Assembly (NCBI RefSeq): GCF_030123325.1
Contig: NZ_CP126106.1
Location: 710,001 to 774,000 of the forward strand
Length of the DNA stretch: 64,000 nucleotides
From: Peribacillus simplex
GTDB lineage: Bacteria; Bacillota; Bacilli; Bacillales; DSM-1321
Direction of reading: 5' to 3'
The number at the start of each line of letters is the position of its first letter. Within the stretch, counting starts at the first letter, position 1. A program made the translations under genes and the position numbers. Shown one piece after another: positions 52,034-59,788 of this stretch. The notes below the pieces were generated by a model that was given only the letters and a program-made list of their open reading frames with translations, was not told the origin of the DNA and searched no databases.

Positions 52034-53185
52034 ATGCGGGAAGTGGTTATCGTTGAAGGGATCCGCACGCCAGTAGGCAGAAGGAACGGTGTCTTGAAAG
52101 ACGTTCGCCCTGATGATCTGGCTGGGGAAGTATTGAAGAAGCTGATTGAAAAGGCGGGCATCGATCCGGCCATTGTCGATGATGTCATTTTAGGCTGTGT
52201 TTCACAGTCGGGCGAACAGGCCGGTGATATAGCAAGGGTTGCTGCACTGATTGCCGGGTTTCCGATTGAAGTGCCGGGAGCGACGATTGACCGTCAATGC
52301 GGATCAAGTCAGCAGGCAGTCCATTTCGCTTCCCAGGCCATCTTGTCAGGTGATATGGATGTGGTAGTGGCCGGTGGTGTGGAAAACATGTCACGAGTCC
52401 CCATGGGGTCTAATTATCAAGGTGCTGGAACAAGCCAAAAGTATATGGACTCGTATGAGGTGATCAACCAAGGTTTGTCAGCTGAGAGAATCGCCGCTAA
52501 GTGGGGAATAACACGGAAAGATTGTGATCAGTTTTCCGTTGAGAGTCATGCCAAGGCAATACGTGCTCAAAATGAAGGGCATTTTAACCGTGAAATGATA
52601 TCAGTAACGGGTACCGATAAAGAAGGAAATCAAATCGAAGTTACGGAAGATCAAGGCCCAAGGGGCGGAACCACGCTTGAAGTTCTTGCTGGATTGAAAC
52701 CGGTTTTTCAAGAAGGCGGTTTAATCCATGCAGGGAACTCAAGTCAGATCAGTGACGGTGCTGCCGCTTTATTATTGATGGAACGCAGTAAAGCCGAAGA
52801 ACTTGGATTGAAACCGCGCTTTAAAGTGCATACACGGGTTGTTGTCGGGTCAGATCCCACCCTGATGCTTACGGGACCGATTCCCGCCACCCAAAAAGCT
52901 TTGGAAAAAGCAGGTCTTACAATTGATGATATCGATATCTTTGAAGTGAATGAAGCTTTCGCCCCTGTACCGATTGCCTGGTTAAAAGAAACGGGGGCAG
53001 ACCCCAAAAAGCTGAATCCAAATGGCGGGGCGATTGCCTTGGGTCATCCTCTTGGCGGAAGCGGGGCCCGATTAATGGTGTCGATGATCCATGAGTTAGA
53101 AAGGACGGGCGGCCGTTATGGGCTGCAAACAATGTGTGAAGGCCACGGCATGGCGAATGCAACCATCATTGAAAGATTGGACTGA
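52034..53185 (+). CDS. Acetyl-CoA acyltransferase (thiolase)
   Basis: The 383-residue thiolase has nucleophile Cys89 (IDRQCGSSQQAV), EVNEAFAPV, the histidine in NGGAIALGHPLGGSGAR, and the second cysteine in CEGHGMANA. It carries out the thiolytic last step of beta-oxidation. GAAGGGGAGAGAG is upstream of the ATG, 28 bases after the acyl-CoA dehydrogenase gene. Confidence 0.93.
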   Translation: MREVVIVEGIRTPVGRRNGVLKDVRPDDLAGEVLKKLIEKAGIDPAIVDDVILGCVSQSGEQAGDIARVAALIAGFPIEVPGATIDRQCGSSQQAVHFASQAILSGDMDVVVAGGVENMSRVPMGSNYQGAGTSQKYMDSYEVINQGLSAERIAAKWGITRKDCDQFSVESHAKAIRAQNEGHFNREMISVTGTDKEGNQIEVTEDQGPRGGTTLEVLAGLKPVFQEGGLIHAGNSSQISDGAAALLLMERSKAEELGLKPRFKVHTRVVVGSDPTLMLTGPIPATQKALEKAGLTIDDIDIFEVNEAFAPVPIAWLKETGADPKKLNPNGGAIALGHPLGGSGARLMVSMIHELERTGGRYGLQTMCEGHGMANATIIERLD

Positions 53186-53254
53186 AGCCGGACTATCCAT
53201 TTAGGAACATTCGTAATTCGCACGAAAGTAAAAGCTGAAAAAGGGATGAAGCCG

Positions 53255-53295
53255 ACCATCGGCAGGCTTTGCCTGAACTCTTCGGAGTTGATGGT
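53255..53295 (+). other. Predicted three-way-junction RNA structure before the ligase gene
   Basis: The outer stem ACCATC (53255-53260)/GATGGT (53290-53295) encloses hairpin GGCA-GGCTT-TGCC (53261-53273) and hairpin AACTC-TTCG-GAGTT (53276-53289, a stable UUCG loop). It ends eight bases before the ribosome binding site of the acyl-CoA ligase gene. It may shape mRNA processing or translation within the operon. Confidence 0.45.
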
Positions 53296-53318
53296 GGTTA
53301 CTTGAGGAGGAACATGAT

Positions 53319-54899
53319 ATGTCAGTAACGATTAAAAATATCTTTGATCAGACGGTTCAGAAATTCCCCATTAAAGAAGCTATCTACGACGTGAGAAGAA
53401 ATATCCGCTATACGTACATTCAATGGAATGAGCAGGTGAATAGGTTGGCGGCTGCCCTTCAAGGGGAAGGGGTGCGAAAAGGGGACAGGGTCTCTACGTA
53501 CCTTTACAATAATGAAGAGCTTGCAACAGCATTCTTTGCCTGTGCAAAAATCGGCGCAATCTTTAATCCAATCAACTTCCGATTAATGCCGGAAGAGTTG
53601 GCCTTCATCTTGAACGACGCTGCTCCAAAGGTCGTTTTATTCGAACACGAACTGGAAACGAACGTTGCCGCAGTTGAAAAGCGATTTCCGGAAACGGCTT
53701 TTTGGTATATTGATGATGATGTGCCTCGATATGCAAAAGGTTACCGCCAGAAAATGGCCAGTATTTCGTCAAAGCCTGATGAAGTGGACGTTCACGAAGA
53801 TGATATCTATGCCATCATGTATACGAGCGGGACAACCGGACGTCCAAAAGGGGTCATTCACCTTCATAAAGACATGGTCAAACAATCCGAGATTTTAATA
53901 GAGGCCATGAAGTATGAACGCTCTGATATCGGTTTGATCACTGCACCGATGTTTCATTGTGCCGAATTGCACTGTTCCTTTTTACCACGCATACAGGTCG
54001 GTGCCGCAAATGTCATATTACATCAGTTTAATCCCAAGAAGGTCATGGAATTGATTGAAACCGAAGGAATCACCAAGTTTTTTGCTGCACCCACGATGTG
54101 GAACATGCTCATCCAGGAAAACTTGGATGAGTACAAATTCCAGAGTTTGAAGCTTGGGCTTTATGGAGCAGCCCCGATGGCTCCAACACTTGTACGCGCC
54201 TGTCAGGAGAAACTCGGCATCCAGTTCATCCAAGCTTATGGAATGACTGAAATGGGTCCCGCCATCACTCTCCTAATGGAGGAAGATCAAATCAGGAAAG
54301 CGGGTTCTGCCGGCAAGGCATGTTCCGATCATGAAATAATCATTGCCCGTCCGAATGACGAAGGGCCATCGGATCCCGAGGATATGCTGGAACCTGGGGA
54401 AACAGGGGAAATCCTTGTGAAGGGTCCGTGTATCATGCAGGGTTATTTTCAAAAAGATAGAGAGACCGAAAAGGCGCTTTACAAAGGCTGGTACCATTCC
54501 GGTGACATCGGTTTCCTGGATGAAGATGGATATCTGTGGGTCAAGGACCGGGTGGACGACATGATTATTTCTGGAGGGGAAAATATTTATCCACGTGAAG
54601 TGGAGGATACACTATATGAGCATCAAGGAGTTCTCGACTGTGCAGTACTTGGTCAACCGGATGATCAATGGGGGGAAATGGTGACGGCCTTCATCGTAGC
54701 CAAAGACCCAACGCTTGCAGAAACAGATTTAGAAACCTGGTGTAGAAACAGCGTTACACTAGCGAACTATAAACGTCCAAGAAGGTATATCTTCTGTAAT
54801 GAGCTGCCTCGAAACGCAAGCGGGAAGATTCAAAAATTCTTGCTTCGTAAACAGTTGGAAGAAAATGTTGATGGAAAAAGTTTGGGGAACCTGCTTTAA
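53319..54899 (+). CDS. Fatty acyl-CoA synthetase (AMP-forming ligase)
   Basis: The 526-residue ANL-family ligase has P-loop YTSGTTGRPKGV, motif QAYGMTEMGP, YHSGDIGFLDEDGYLWVKDR, the hinge and GGENIYPREVE, and the C-terminal catalytic Lys in PRNASGKIQKF. It activates a free acid to acyl-CoA and so feeds the dehydrogenase and thiolase encoded just upstream. GAGGAGG is eight bases before the ATG. Chain-length preference cannot be read. Confidence 0.92.
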   Translation: MSVTIKNIFDQTVQKFPIKEAIYDVRRNIRYTYIQWNEQVNRLAAALQGEGVRKGDRVSTYLYNNEELATAFFACAKIGAIFNPINFRLMPEELAFILNDAAPKVVLFEHELETNVAAVEKRFPETAFWYIDDDVPRYAKGYRQKMASISSKPDEVDVHEDDIYAIMYTSGTTGRPKGVIHLHKDMVKQSEILIEAMKYERSDIGLITAPMFHCAELHCSFLPRIQVGAANVILHQFNPKKVMELIETEGITKFFAAPTMWNMLIQENLDEYKFQSLKLGLYGAAPMAPTLVRACQEKLGIQFIQAYGMTEMGPAITLLMEEDQIRKAGSAGKACSDHEIIIARPNDEGPSDPEDMLEPGETGEILVKGPCIMQGYFQKDRETEKALYKGWYHSGDIGFLDEDGYLWVKDRVDDMIISGGENIYPREVEDTLYEHQGVLDCAVLGQPDDQWGEMVTAFIVAKDPTLAETDLETWCRNSVTLANYKRPRRYIFCNELPRNASGKIQKFLLRKQLEENVDGKSLGNLL

Positions 54900-55011
54900 T
54901 GCAGGGGCCAGTGAAAAGTCATTTAGAATTGCTTGGCATACGAACTTGCAAGGAAGAAATTTAATAAAGACCGTAAACGATATAGATGAATTATTATATA
55001 AATAATAATCC

Positions 55012-55209
55012 TGTGGAACAAATCAAGTAGAGAGAATAGTTATCCACAACGAAATTGCTGCGTGGTTAGCCTAACATCCCCTTTATCCACATAATCCACA
55101 GGGTTATCCAGAAATAACATTATTTTCATGTTAATAAGGTGAGTTATTACACTTATAGTTTGTCAGTATTTTCAGAATATATCCACAATATACACAGGGG
55201 TGTGGATAA
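55012..55209. promoter_or_regulatory. DnaA-box cluster
   Basis: Perfect DnaA boxes TTATCCACA lie at 55040-55048 and 55083-55091 (plus) and 55201-55209 (minus, TGTGGATAA). One-mismatch boxes lie at 55092-55100 (TAATCCACA), 55104-55112 (TTATCCAGA) and 55179-55187 (ATATCCACA), and a weaker one at 55012-55020. An AT-rich stretch lies between. No dnaA, dnaN or partition genes are near, so this resembles the DnaA-binding clusters outside oriC of B. subtilis rather than an origin. Confidence 0.8.
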
Positions 55210-55233
55210 ACCATGTAAATATAGAATATATAC

Positions 55234-55253
55234 GGGGCTGATTTACAGCCCCT
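55234..55253 (-). terminator. Hairpin downstream of yfhD
   Basis: GGGGCTG/CAGCCCC seven-pair stem with a five-base loop; it lies 20 bases after the yfhD stop on the minus strand. The T-run is weak. Confidence 0.55.
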
Positions 55254-55274
55254 TGGTTTGGTTTATCCTGCTTA

Positions 55275-55457
55275 TTAACGGCGATTATGAGCACGGCGGT
55301 CAGCCGCATTTGCCCGGGCTTGTGCCTCGATGTCTTCCTGGTCAGCCAGTTCGGAAGAATACTCAACGTCAAGTCCGTCACTCTTCAGGTTTTTAGGAAC
55401 CTGGGGAAGTTTTTGTTTGTTCTTATCTCGATTATGGTGTATATTATTTCGTCCCAT
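55275..55457 (-). CDS. yfhD: YfhD family small protein
   Basis: A 60-residue hydrophilic protein matching YfhD (MGRNNIHHNRDKNKQKLPQVP at the start; YSSELADQEDIEAQARANAADRRA near the end). YfhD is small and conserved in spore-forming Bacilli; function unknown. It keeps the B. subtilis neighbourhood yfhD-yfhE-yfhF. Confidence 0.85.
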   Translation of the reverse strand: MGRNNIHHNRDKNKQKLPQVPKNLKSDGLDVEYSSELADQEDIEAQARANAADRRAHNRR

Positions 55458-55480
55458 GTTAGAAGCCCCCTAGAATAAAA

Positions 55481-55526
55481 AATAAGCTGGAGATGAATTC
55501 ACTAATCATCTCCAGCTTATTTTGTG
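55481..55526 (-). terminator. Terminator of yfhE
   Basis: A perfect 16-pair stem (AATAAGCTGGAGATGA and complement) with a nine-base loop and minus-strand TTTTATT tail. Confidence 0.85.
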
Positions 55527-55566
55527 TTGAGTGGCTGTTCAAAATGTACGGGAAAAAACGCCAAAC

Positions 55567-55689
55567 TTAACGACGGGATTTCTTCTCGGTATATCCACCA
55601 GCTCGATCTGCCTTTTTAAATTCGCGAGCATAAAGAATCGCTTGGGTACTAGTTAAGTTACTTTTTTCTTTATCGTGTTTTTTGAGCAA
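55567..55689 (-). CDS. yfhE: YfhE family small protein (40 residues)
   Basis: This short gene reads LLKKHDKEKSNLTSTQAIL then YAREFKKADRAGGYTEKKSRR, matching the small basic YfhE protein of Bacillus. TTG start with GGAG about ten bases upstream. It lies between yfhD and yfhF as in B. subtilis. Function unknown. Confidence 0.8.
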   Translation of the reverse strand: MLKKHDKEKSNLTSTQAILYAREFKKADRAGGYTEKKSRR

Positions 55690-55742
55690 TTAGATCATCT
55701 CCATTTCACTTAATATCCCTATTTTTTCCTAAAATGACCCTT

Positions 55743-56663
55743 TCATACGTGAGAATCTTCTTTCAAGATATTTTGTAAAGCTTCTTTAAGGGTTGGGAAG
55801 GAGAAAGTGAATTCTTCCTCTTTAAGTTTAGTGGGAAGGACATTTTGTCCTTCAAGCACAAGTATGCTCATTTCCCCCAGCAGTTTTTTGAGAAAGAAGG
55901 GAGGTACGGGTAACCAATGTGGCCGGTGCAGGACAGCTCCTATCGTTTTCCCGAATGTATCCATCTGCACGGGATTCGGTGCCGTAAAATTGACTGGGCC
56001 TTCTATCCGCTCATCGTTCATGCAAAAGATGATTGCACGGACCACGTCATGGATATGAATCCAGGAAAGCCACTGATTCCCTTTGCCCATCTTTCCTCCG
56101 CCGAATAGTTTATAGGGGAGGACCATCATTGGCAGTGCGCCATCTTTTTCTCCAAGAATCACCCCAAATCTTGTTAGGACCAACCTTTTACAGTAAGAGC
56201 GTGATTTAGCCGCTTCCTTTTCCCATAGTTGAACAGTACGTGCCAAGAAATCATCACCAAAGGATCCAGAGGTTTCGGTAAAGGTCTCATCGTCCGAAAT
56301 ACCATAATATCCGACTGCACTTGCATTAATGATGACGGACACTTTATCGGGCAATATGGATATGATCCGGTTCATCTCTTTGGAAGCTTCGACCCTGCTT
56401 TCGACAATCCGGCGTTTTCGTTCAGGTGTCCAACGCCCGCTGTTCAGGGATGCACCAGCAAGGTTAATGAAAACATCTAGCCCCGCCAAGTGCTTTTCCG
56501 GCTTCGCCTCCTTGGTCAACCAGCCGATATATGTCAAATTAGTCTGTTTTTTAAATTTATCGGGATGACGTGTCAAAATATATATGTCATGATTTTCTTT
56601 TAATAATTCATCAATAAGGGCTGTGCCGACAAAACCGCTTCCACCAGCAATGGCTATTTTCAT
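55743..56663 (-). CDS. yfhF: TIGR01777-family NAD(P)-dependent epimerase
   Basis: A 306-residue extended SDR: IAIAGGSGFVGTALIDELL, DVFINLAGASLNSGRWTPERKRRIVESRV, ASAVGYYG (catalytic Tyr), SWIHIHDVVRAI and the DUF1731 C-terminus. It corresponds to YfhF (303 residues in B. subtilis, from memory). ATG 56663 is preceded by AAGGAAGTGG; the frame upstream is non-conserved. It is divergent from recX. Biochemical role unknown. Confidence 0.88.
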   Translation of the reverse strand: MKIAIAGGSGFVGTALIDELLKENHDIYILTRHPDKFKKQTNLTYIGWLTKEAKPEKHLAGLDVFINLAGASLNSGRWTPERKRRIVESRVEASKEMNRIISILPDKVSVIINASAVGYYGISDDETFTETSGSFGDDFLARTVQLWEKEAAKSRSYCKRLVLTRFGVILGEKDGALPMMVLPYKLFGGGKMGKGNQWLSWIHIHDVVRAIIFCMNDERIEGPVNFTAPNPVQMDTFGKTIGAVLHRPHWLPVPPFFLKKLLGEMSILVLEGQNVLPTKLKEEEFTFSFPTLKEALQNILKEDSHV

Positions 56664-56788
56664 GAAAACCACTTCCTTTCCCTTTCTTTCCTTCACTTTA
56701 ACATGCCCATGTTCTTTTTTCATTTTTAGACATGCTATATATAGAAATGGTAAACGTAAAGGGGTAAAGTAGGGGTGGGGGTGGATTT

Positions 56789-57586
56789 ATGCCAAACATA
56801 ACAAAAATAACAACCCAAAAGAAACGTAAAGATCGTTATAACATTTTCGTTGACGAAAAATATGCCTTCAGTGTAGATGAAGAAGTGCTATTGAAATTTC
56901 AGTTGAAAAAGGGAATGGAACTTGATGACCTGCTTTTGGCTGAAATACAATTCCATGACGAAATCCAAAAAGCATTTACCGATGCACTTAATTATTTATC
57001 ATACCGAATGCGCTCGGAATCGGAAATTCGCCTTTATTTAAAAAAGAAGGAGACGGAAGAGCCGATCATTAAGGAAGCGATACATAAACTATACAGTTTT
57101 AACTATTTAGACGACCTTGAATTTGCCAAGGCTTACGTACGGACCCATGTGAATGGAGGCAATAAAGGGCCCACTACCCTTAAGCTCGAGCTTAAGGAAA
57201 AAGGGGTGCAAGAAAAGTTGGTTGTCGAGGCATTGAAGGAATACCCCTATGATATTCAGATTGAACATGCAAGGAAACTTGCTGGAAAAGCGGTCAAAAA
57301 GGAAAAAAACATTTCCCAACGAGCTTTAAGGCTGAAAGTTGAACAAACCTTGTTACGGAAAGGTTTCCCTAGAGATGTCATCCATGAGGCACTTGAAGAT
57401 GTGACGGTTGAAAAGGATGAAGATGAACAATGGGATTCTCTTTGCCACCATGCCGAAAAAATGCAACGCCGATATAAAAACCATGAAGGCTTCGAATATG
57501 AACAAAAAATGAAGCAGGCATTATACCGAAAAGGTTTTCCAATAGAATTGATCGAGCGTTATCTTTCCAATCCTGATGGGGATTAA
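56789..57586 (+). CDS. recX: Regulatory protein RecX
   Basis: The 265-residue protein is made of repeated three-helix RecX units (LNYLSYRMRSESEIRLYLKKK, later FNYLDDLEFAKAYVR, RKGFPRDVIHEALE, RKGFPIELIERYL). RecX modulates RecA filaments during recombination and the SOS response. Length equals the long Bacillus form (YfhG, 264 residues). The start has GTGGGGGTGG upstream. It is followed by yfhH as in B. subtilis. Confidence 0.93.
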   Translation: MPNITKITTQKKRKDRYNIFVDEKYAFSVDEEVLLKFQLKKGMELDDLLLAEIQFHDEIQKAFTDALNYLSYRMRSESEIRLYLKKKETEEPIIKEAIHKLYSFNYLDDLEFAKAYVRTHVNGGNKGPTTLKLELKEKGVQEKLVVEALKEYPYDIQIEHARKLAGKAVKKEKNISQRALRLKVEQTLLRKGFPRDVIHEALEDVTVEKDEDEQWDSLCHHAEKMQRRYKNHEGFEYEQKMKQALYRKGFPIELIERYLSNPDGD

Positions 57587-57661
57587 GTGCATCGATAGCC
57601 AAATCACTAAATTTTGTTTAATATAGAAGTAAATTAATATTTCATTTAAGGAGTCATATAT

Positions 57662-57973
57662 ATGAGTGACGTAAGATACAGCAAGTTGACCGCCTATGAA
57701 CTACAACAGGAAATTTCAGCGTTGACTGAAAAAGCGAGAAAAGCAGAGCAATTGGGAATGATTAATGAATACTCCGTATTGGAACGAAAAGTGACGATGG
57801 CCAAGGCCTATTTGTTAAATCCGGATGATTTCAAAAAAGGTGAAATTTATCAAATTGACGGAGATCCCGGAGTCTATTTCAAAATTGATTATATGAACGG
57901 CGTATTCGCATGGGGTTACCGCTTAGGTGGAAGCGGTAAGGAAGAAGCACTTCCAATTTCAATGTTGAAATAA
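57662..57973 (+). CDS. yfhH: YfhH (DUF1811) protein
   Basis: The 103-residue protein has a helical N-terminal half (YELQQEISALTEKARKAEQLGMINEYSVLERKVTMAKAY) and a small beta-barrel-like C-terminal half (KGEIYQIDGDPGVYFKIDYMNGVFAWG), the DUF1811 pattern. Function unknown. AAGGAG is upstream, and it sits in the conserved recX-yfhH-sspK-yfhJ order. Confidence 0.9.
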   Translation: MSDVRYSKLTAYELQQEISALTEKARKAEQLGMINEYSVLERKVTMAKAYLLNPDDFKKGEIYQIDGDPGVYFKIDYMNGVFAWGYRLGGSGKEEALPISMLK

Positions 57974-58014
57974 AAAGGAACCGGGGAAGTACCCGATTCC
58001 TTCTGATGCACCTT

Positions 58015-58170
58015 TTAATTCGATCGCTCGTTTGATGCTTTCATTCTTTCTTGAGGGTGTGTATTAATACTCCCATCTGCACGCTTTGAAGCATATCTTG
58101 CCTTTGCACGAGGCTCGCCTTGGAATTTATTATTGTTTTGGTTGGGGAATCCTTTTTGTTTATTTCGCAA
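58015..58170 (-). CDS. sspK: Small acid-soluble spore protein K
   Basis: A 51-residue protein with the SspK pattern (RNKQKGFPNQNNNKFQGEP, then RAKARYASKRADGSINTHPQERMKAS). It is a minor SASP made in the forespore. TTG 58170 has GGAGGAG seven bases upstream. It lies on the opposite strand between yfhH and yfhJ, as in B. subtilis. Confidence 0.93.
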   Translation of the reverse strand: MRNKQKGFPNQNNNKFQGEPRAKARYASKRADGSINTHPQERMKASNERSN

Positions 58171-58283
58171 ATTTTTCTCCTCCAAGCATCAGATTAAAGA
58201 AAGAAGCGTTTCCGCTTACCACTAGTATGGGTATGGGACAGTATAGTTCATTCTGTAAAAATATTGGCAATGAGGTGGTTCTA

Positions 58284-58550
58284 ATGAATGATTACCATGA
58301 AAGATTAACCAAGATACTGCTTGAGAAAAATGAACACATCACGTATGAGCAAGCTTTGACTTGGGTGGAATTATTATGGGAAGATTTCGAGGCGACCTAT
58401 GCAAAGGCCGGGCATGAATATGCCGGAGAAGAAATGACATCGCGCGTTGTAATGACCTGGATTGATAACTACGGAGAGCAATTCCACGAATTCATTGCAA
58501 AAAACCCTAAATATAAACAATTATTAAATCAGCAGAATCGAGTGCATTAA
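58284..58550 (+). CDS. yfhJ: YfhJ (WVELL) protein
   Basis: The 88-residue acidic protein has the WVELL motif (YEQALTWVELLWEDFEATYAKAG). ATG 58284 follows GAGGTGG; the longer open frame from 58086 runs antisense through sspK and is not used. Function unknown, but it is conserved in Bacilli at this place. Confidence 0.88.
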   Translation: MNDYHERLTKILLEKNEHITYEQALTWVELLWEDFEATYAKAGHEYAGEEMTSRVVMTWIDNYGEQFHEFIAKNPKYKQLLNQQNRVH

Positions 58551-58553
58551 AAA

Positions 58554-58592
58554 AGCTGATTCCAGAGGGGTTCCCTGGAATCAGCTCTTTTC
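58554..58592. terminator. Bidirectional terminator between yfhJ and yfhP
   Basis: AGCTGATTCCA/TGGAATCAGCT 11-pair stem with A-run on the left and T-run on the right. Confidence 0.9.
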
Positions 58593-58604
58593 AATATGCA
58601 GTGA

Positions 58605-59582
58605 CTACAAAATAATATTCAATTTCTTCTGCAGTTTCGCTTCGCTAAAGATCCAGCCGGTATAAGAATTCAAGATATTCAATTCGCTGTCTAAATGGAC
58701 CACTGCCACAAACGGGTAATATCCATTGCTGCGATATCTTAAATCGATAAAACGGACTTCATAATATTCTTTTATCTGTTCGATTTCAAAGCGGTAAACC
58801 GGGGAAAAGGACAGAAAGGCTGCCAAGTTGATATCCTTCTTGGCGGCTTCGAGAATTTCACTTTCAGGCAAAGGCACTCGATCGAACGTATCCAGAATCG
58901 TCACATATCCATTATCGGCCCGTGCCACATAATAATTCTTTTCGGTAATCACCGCAATTTTCCAGCGGTGAAAACGCATGGTTGGTGATAAAAGAATTTT
59001 CCTTGCTCCAGGAATTTGCCGTTTGACCACTTTTTTTATAAAAGCCTGTTCCCTGAATCTGGAAATGTAATAAATGACGAGTATTCCGTAAATGGAGAGA
59101 AATAAATAGCCTGGAGGAAATCCAAAGCCCCATAAGATCAGGCCGGCAACATGTATTCCAAAAATGAACGGGTCAAATGTATTGATGACTCCTAAAGCTA
59201 CCCATTTTGACGAAATCGGCCTAAGAGCCTGGGTCCCATAAGCATTGAATATATCCACGAATACATGAAGGAATACGGCTAAAAAGGTCCAAAGCCAAAG
59301 ATGAAGGTAATTTGCTTCAGGTATGATGGCGAAAAGTGCTCCGCTGATAATCAAGGGCCAAAGTAAAACAGCGGGAATGGAATGCGTGATTCCACGGTGG
59401 TTTCGTATATATACAGCATTATTCCTTAATTTTAAAACAGTGTCAATGTCCGGAGCTTGTGATCCCAATATCGTACCTGCTATGACTGCACTTGCAGTGA
59501 CTGGGCTCTGCGCAATGACAGGATCTAATGTGGCAAGACCTCCAAGGGCAATTCCCATGACAAAGTGAGTACCTGTATCCAA
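58605..59582 (-). CDS. yfhP: YfhP, membrane-bound YdjM-type metal-dependent hydrolase-like protein
   Basis: The 325-residue protein has an N-terminal membrane domain of the LexA-binding/inner-membrane YdjM type (DTGTHFVMGIALGGLATLD, QAPDIDTVLKLRNN, HRGITHSIPAVLLWP, HVFVDIFNAYGTQ), with conserved His and Asp residues. A soluble beta-rich C-terminal half starts near 195. TTG 59582 has GGGAGG eight bases upstream. In B. subtilis YfhP is a regulator of surfactin/mutY neighbourhood genes by report; here its role is inferred only from synteny. Confidence 0.85.
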   Translation of the reverse strand: MDTGTHFVMGIALGGLATLDPVIAQSPVTASAVIAGTILGSQAPDIDTVLKLRNNAVYIRNHRGITHSIPAVLLWPLIISGALFAIIPEANYLHLWLWTFLAVFLHVFVDIFNAYGTQALRPISSKWVALGVINTFDPFIFGIHVAGLILWGFGFPPGYLFLSIYGILVIYYISRFREQAFIKKVVKRQIPGARKILLSPTMRFHRWKIAVITEKNYYVARADNGYVTILDTFDRVPLPESEILEAAKKDINLAAFLSFSPVYRFEIEQIKEYYEVRFIDLRYRSNGYYPFVAVVHLDSELNILNSYTGWIFSEAKLQKKLNIIL

Positions 59583-59788
59583 AAAACTAACCTCCCTGCC
59601 ACAAATTGAAAAAAATGGTCTTCTCTCATCATACCGTATTTATATATTAACCATCAAATGAATAAAATTTTTACTTTTTTTCGTGCCCGTGACAAATAAA
59701 TGGATATGAACATGATATTAAAAAAAGAATGACCTACTATAGGTATTCCCATTTTTGATAAGAGTTTAACATCTTTGGAGGAACTGAT

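Noticed and set aside
55012..55209. Chromosomal or plasmid origin of replication
   Set aside because: DnaA boxes alone are present. There is no dnaA, dnaN, rep or par gene, and the flanks are syntenic chromosomal genes.
58086..58283. N-terminal extension of yfhJ
   Set aside because: This part runs antisense to sspK, is not YfhJ-like, and ATG 58284 has its own ribosome binding site.
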